Assembly (NCBI GenBank): GCA_000621425.1
Contig: JHYJ01000013.1
Coordinates: 1-64,000, forward strand
Direction of reading: 5' to 3'
Length of the DNA stretch: 64,000 nucleotides
DNA from: Lachnospiraceae bacterium AB2028
GTDB taxonomy: Bacteria; Bacillota; Clostridia; Lachnospirales; Lachnospiraceae
This document shows, piece by piece, positions 63,976 through 64,000 of the stretch (its first letter is position 1; each line of letters opens with the position of its first letter). The notes below the pieces were generated by a model. The model ran no database searches and had not been told where the DNA came from. It saw only the letters and a list, made by a program, of their open reading frames with translations. The position numbers and the translations under genes were made by a program.

Positions 63976-64000
63976 TCGGATTCTAGATGCACAAACAAAT

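Noticed and set aside
1-64000. tRNA or rRNA genes and prophage genes
   Set aside because: No cloverleaf-like segments ending in CCA, no rRNA sequence blocks and no phage structural motifs were recognised on either strand.
63975-64000. A further gene at the right edge
   Set aside because: Only 25 bases remain after the methyltransferase stop; no start can be supported.

Overview
The window looks like chromosome from a motile, low-to-mid GC Clostridia, most likely Lachnospiraceae (Roseburia/Butyrivibrio-like). The reasons are a FabK-type FAS-II operon with a MarR regulator, an AccD-AccA fusion, flagellin with a FliS-like chaperone, a Trp T-box, sortase B with an SPQTG substrate, and dense AAGGAGG ribosome-binding sites. 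These assignments rest on reading motifs by eye; no database search was possible.

Layout. 1-2.4 kb is a graveyard: the 5' end of an IS110 transposase (minus strand) with a bridge-RNA-like non-coding end, a coiled-coil gene remnant, a small cytidine deaminase, and a broken SUKH-type immunity gene beside a gene tail. 2.5-3.4 kb holds an unknown coiled-coil protein. 3.5-11.6 kb is one fatty-acid operon (acpP-fabK-fabD-fabG-fabF-fabZ-accDA-fabH-marR). Its promoter is followed by three tandem palindromes that fit operators for the MarR encoded at the far end. 11.6-16.9 kb carries a long hairpin repeat, a ~1016-residue FliK-like protein, flagellin and a FliS-like protein. 17.3-24 kb holds a giant unrecognised 1809-residue coiled-coil protein and a GNAT-type acetyltransferase.

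24-32 kb is a signalling operon: a membrane hybrid kinase with propeller, receiver and HPt domains, a tandem-receiver response regulator, and an HD-GYP c-di-GMP phosphodiesterase. The kinase and the HD-GYP protein share the same N-terminal membrane module. 32.3-35.8 kb is a MacA/MacB-type efflux system. Then come a secreted acidic protein, DegV and a LysR regulator.

39.2-50 kb is amino-acid biosynthesis: metY and cysK, preceded by a Cys/Met-rich leader ORF with mutually exclusive RNA structures (a probable sulfur-amino-acid attenuator), then a Trp T-box and a permuted trp operon (trpD-C-F-B-A-E-G). Two inverted ~220-nt structured repeats flank the metY-cysK-trpD block, and one of them sits inside the trp operon.

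From 50 kb the sequence becomes visibly more AT-rich and encodes cell-surface functions: sortase B, an LCP ligase, an SPQTG-anchored protein, then a polysaccharide cluster with several glycosyltransferases, an ABC-2 permease, a methyltransferase and an extraordinary exporter ATPase. That ATPase carries a signal peptide, a cohesin-like extracellular domain, a ~120-residue Thr-Pro linker and a transmembrane helix fused in front of its Wzt-type domain.

Most striking observations: the secreted-domain/Wzt fusion, the Cys-rich leader attenuator, the covarying structured repeats with CsrA-site-like loops, and the shared membrane module in the phosphorelay/c-di-GMP operon.
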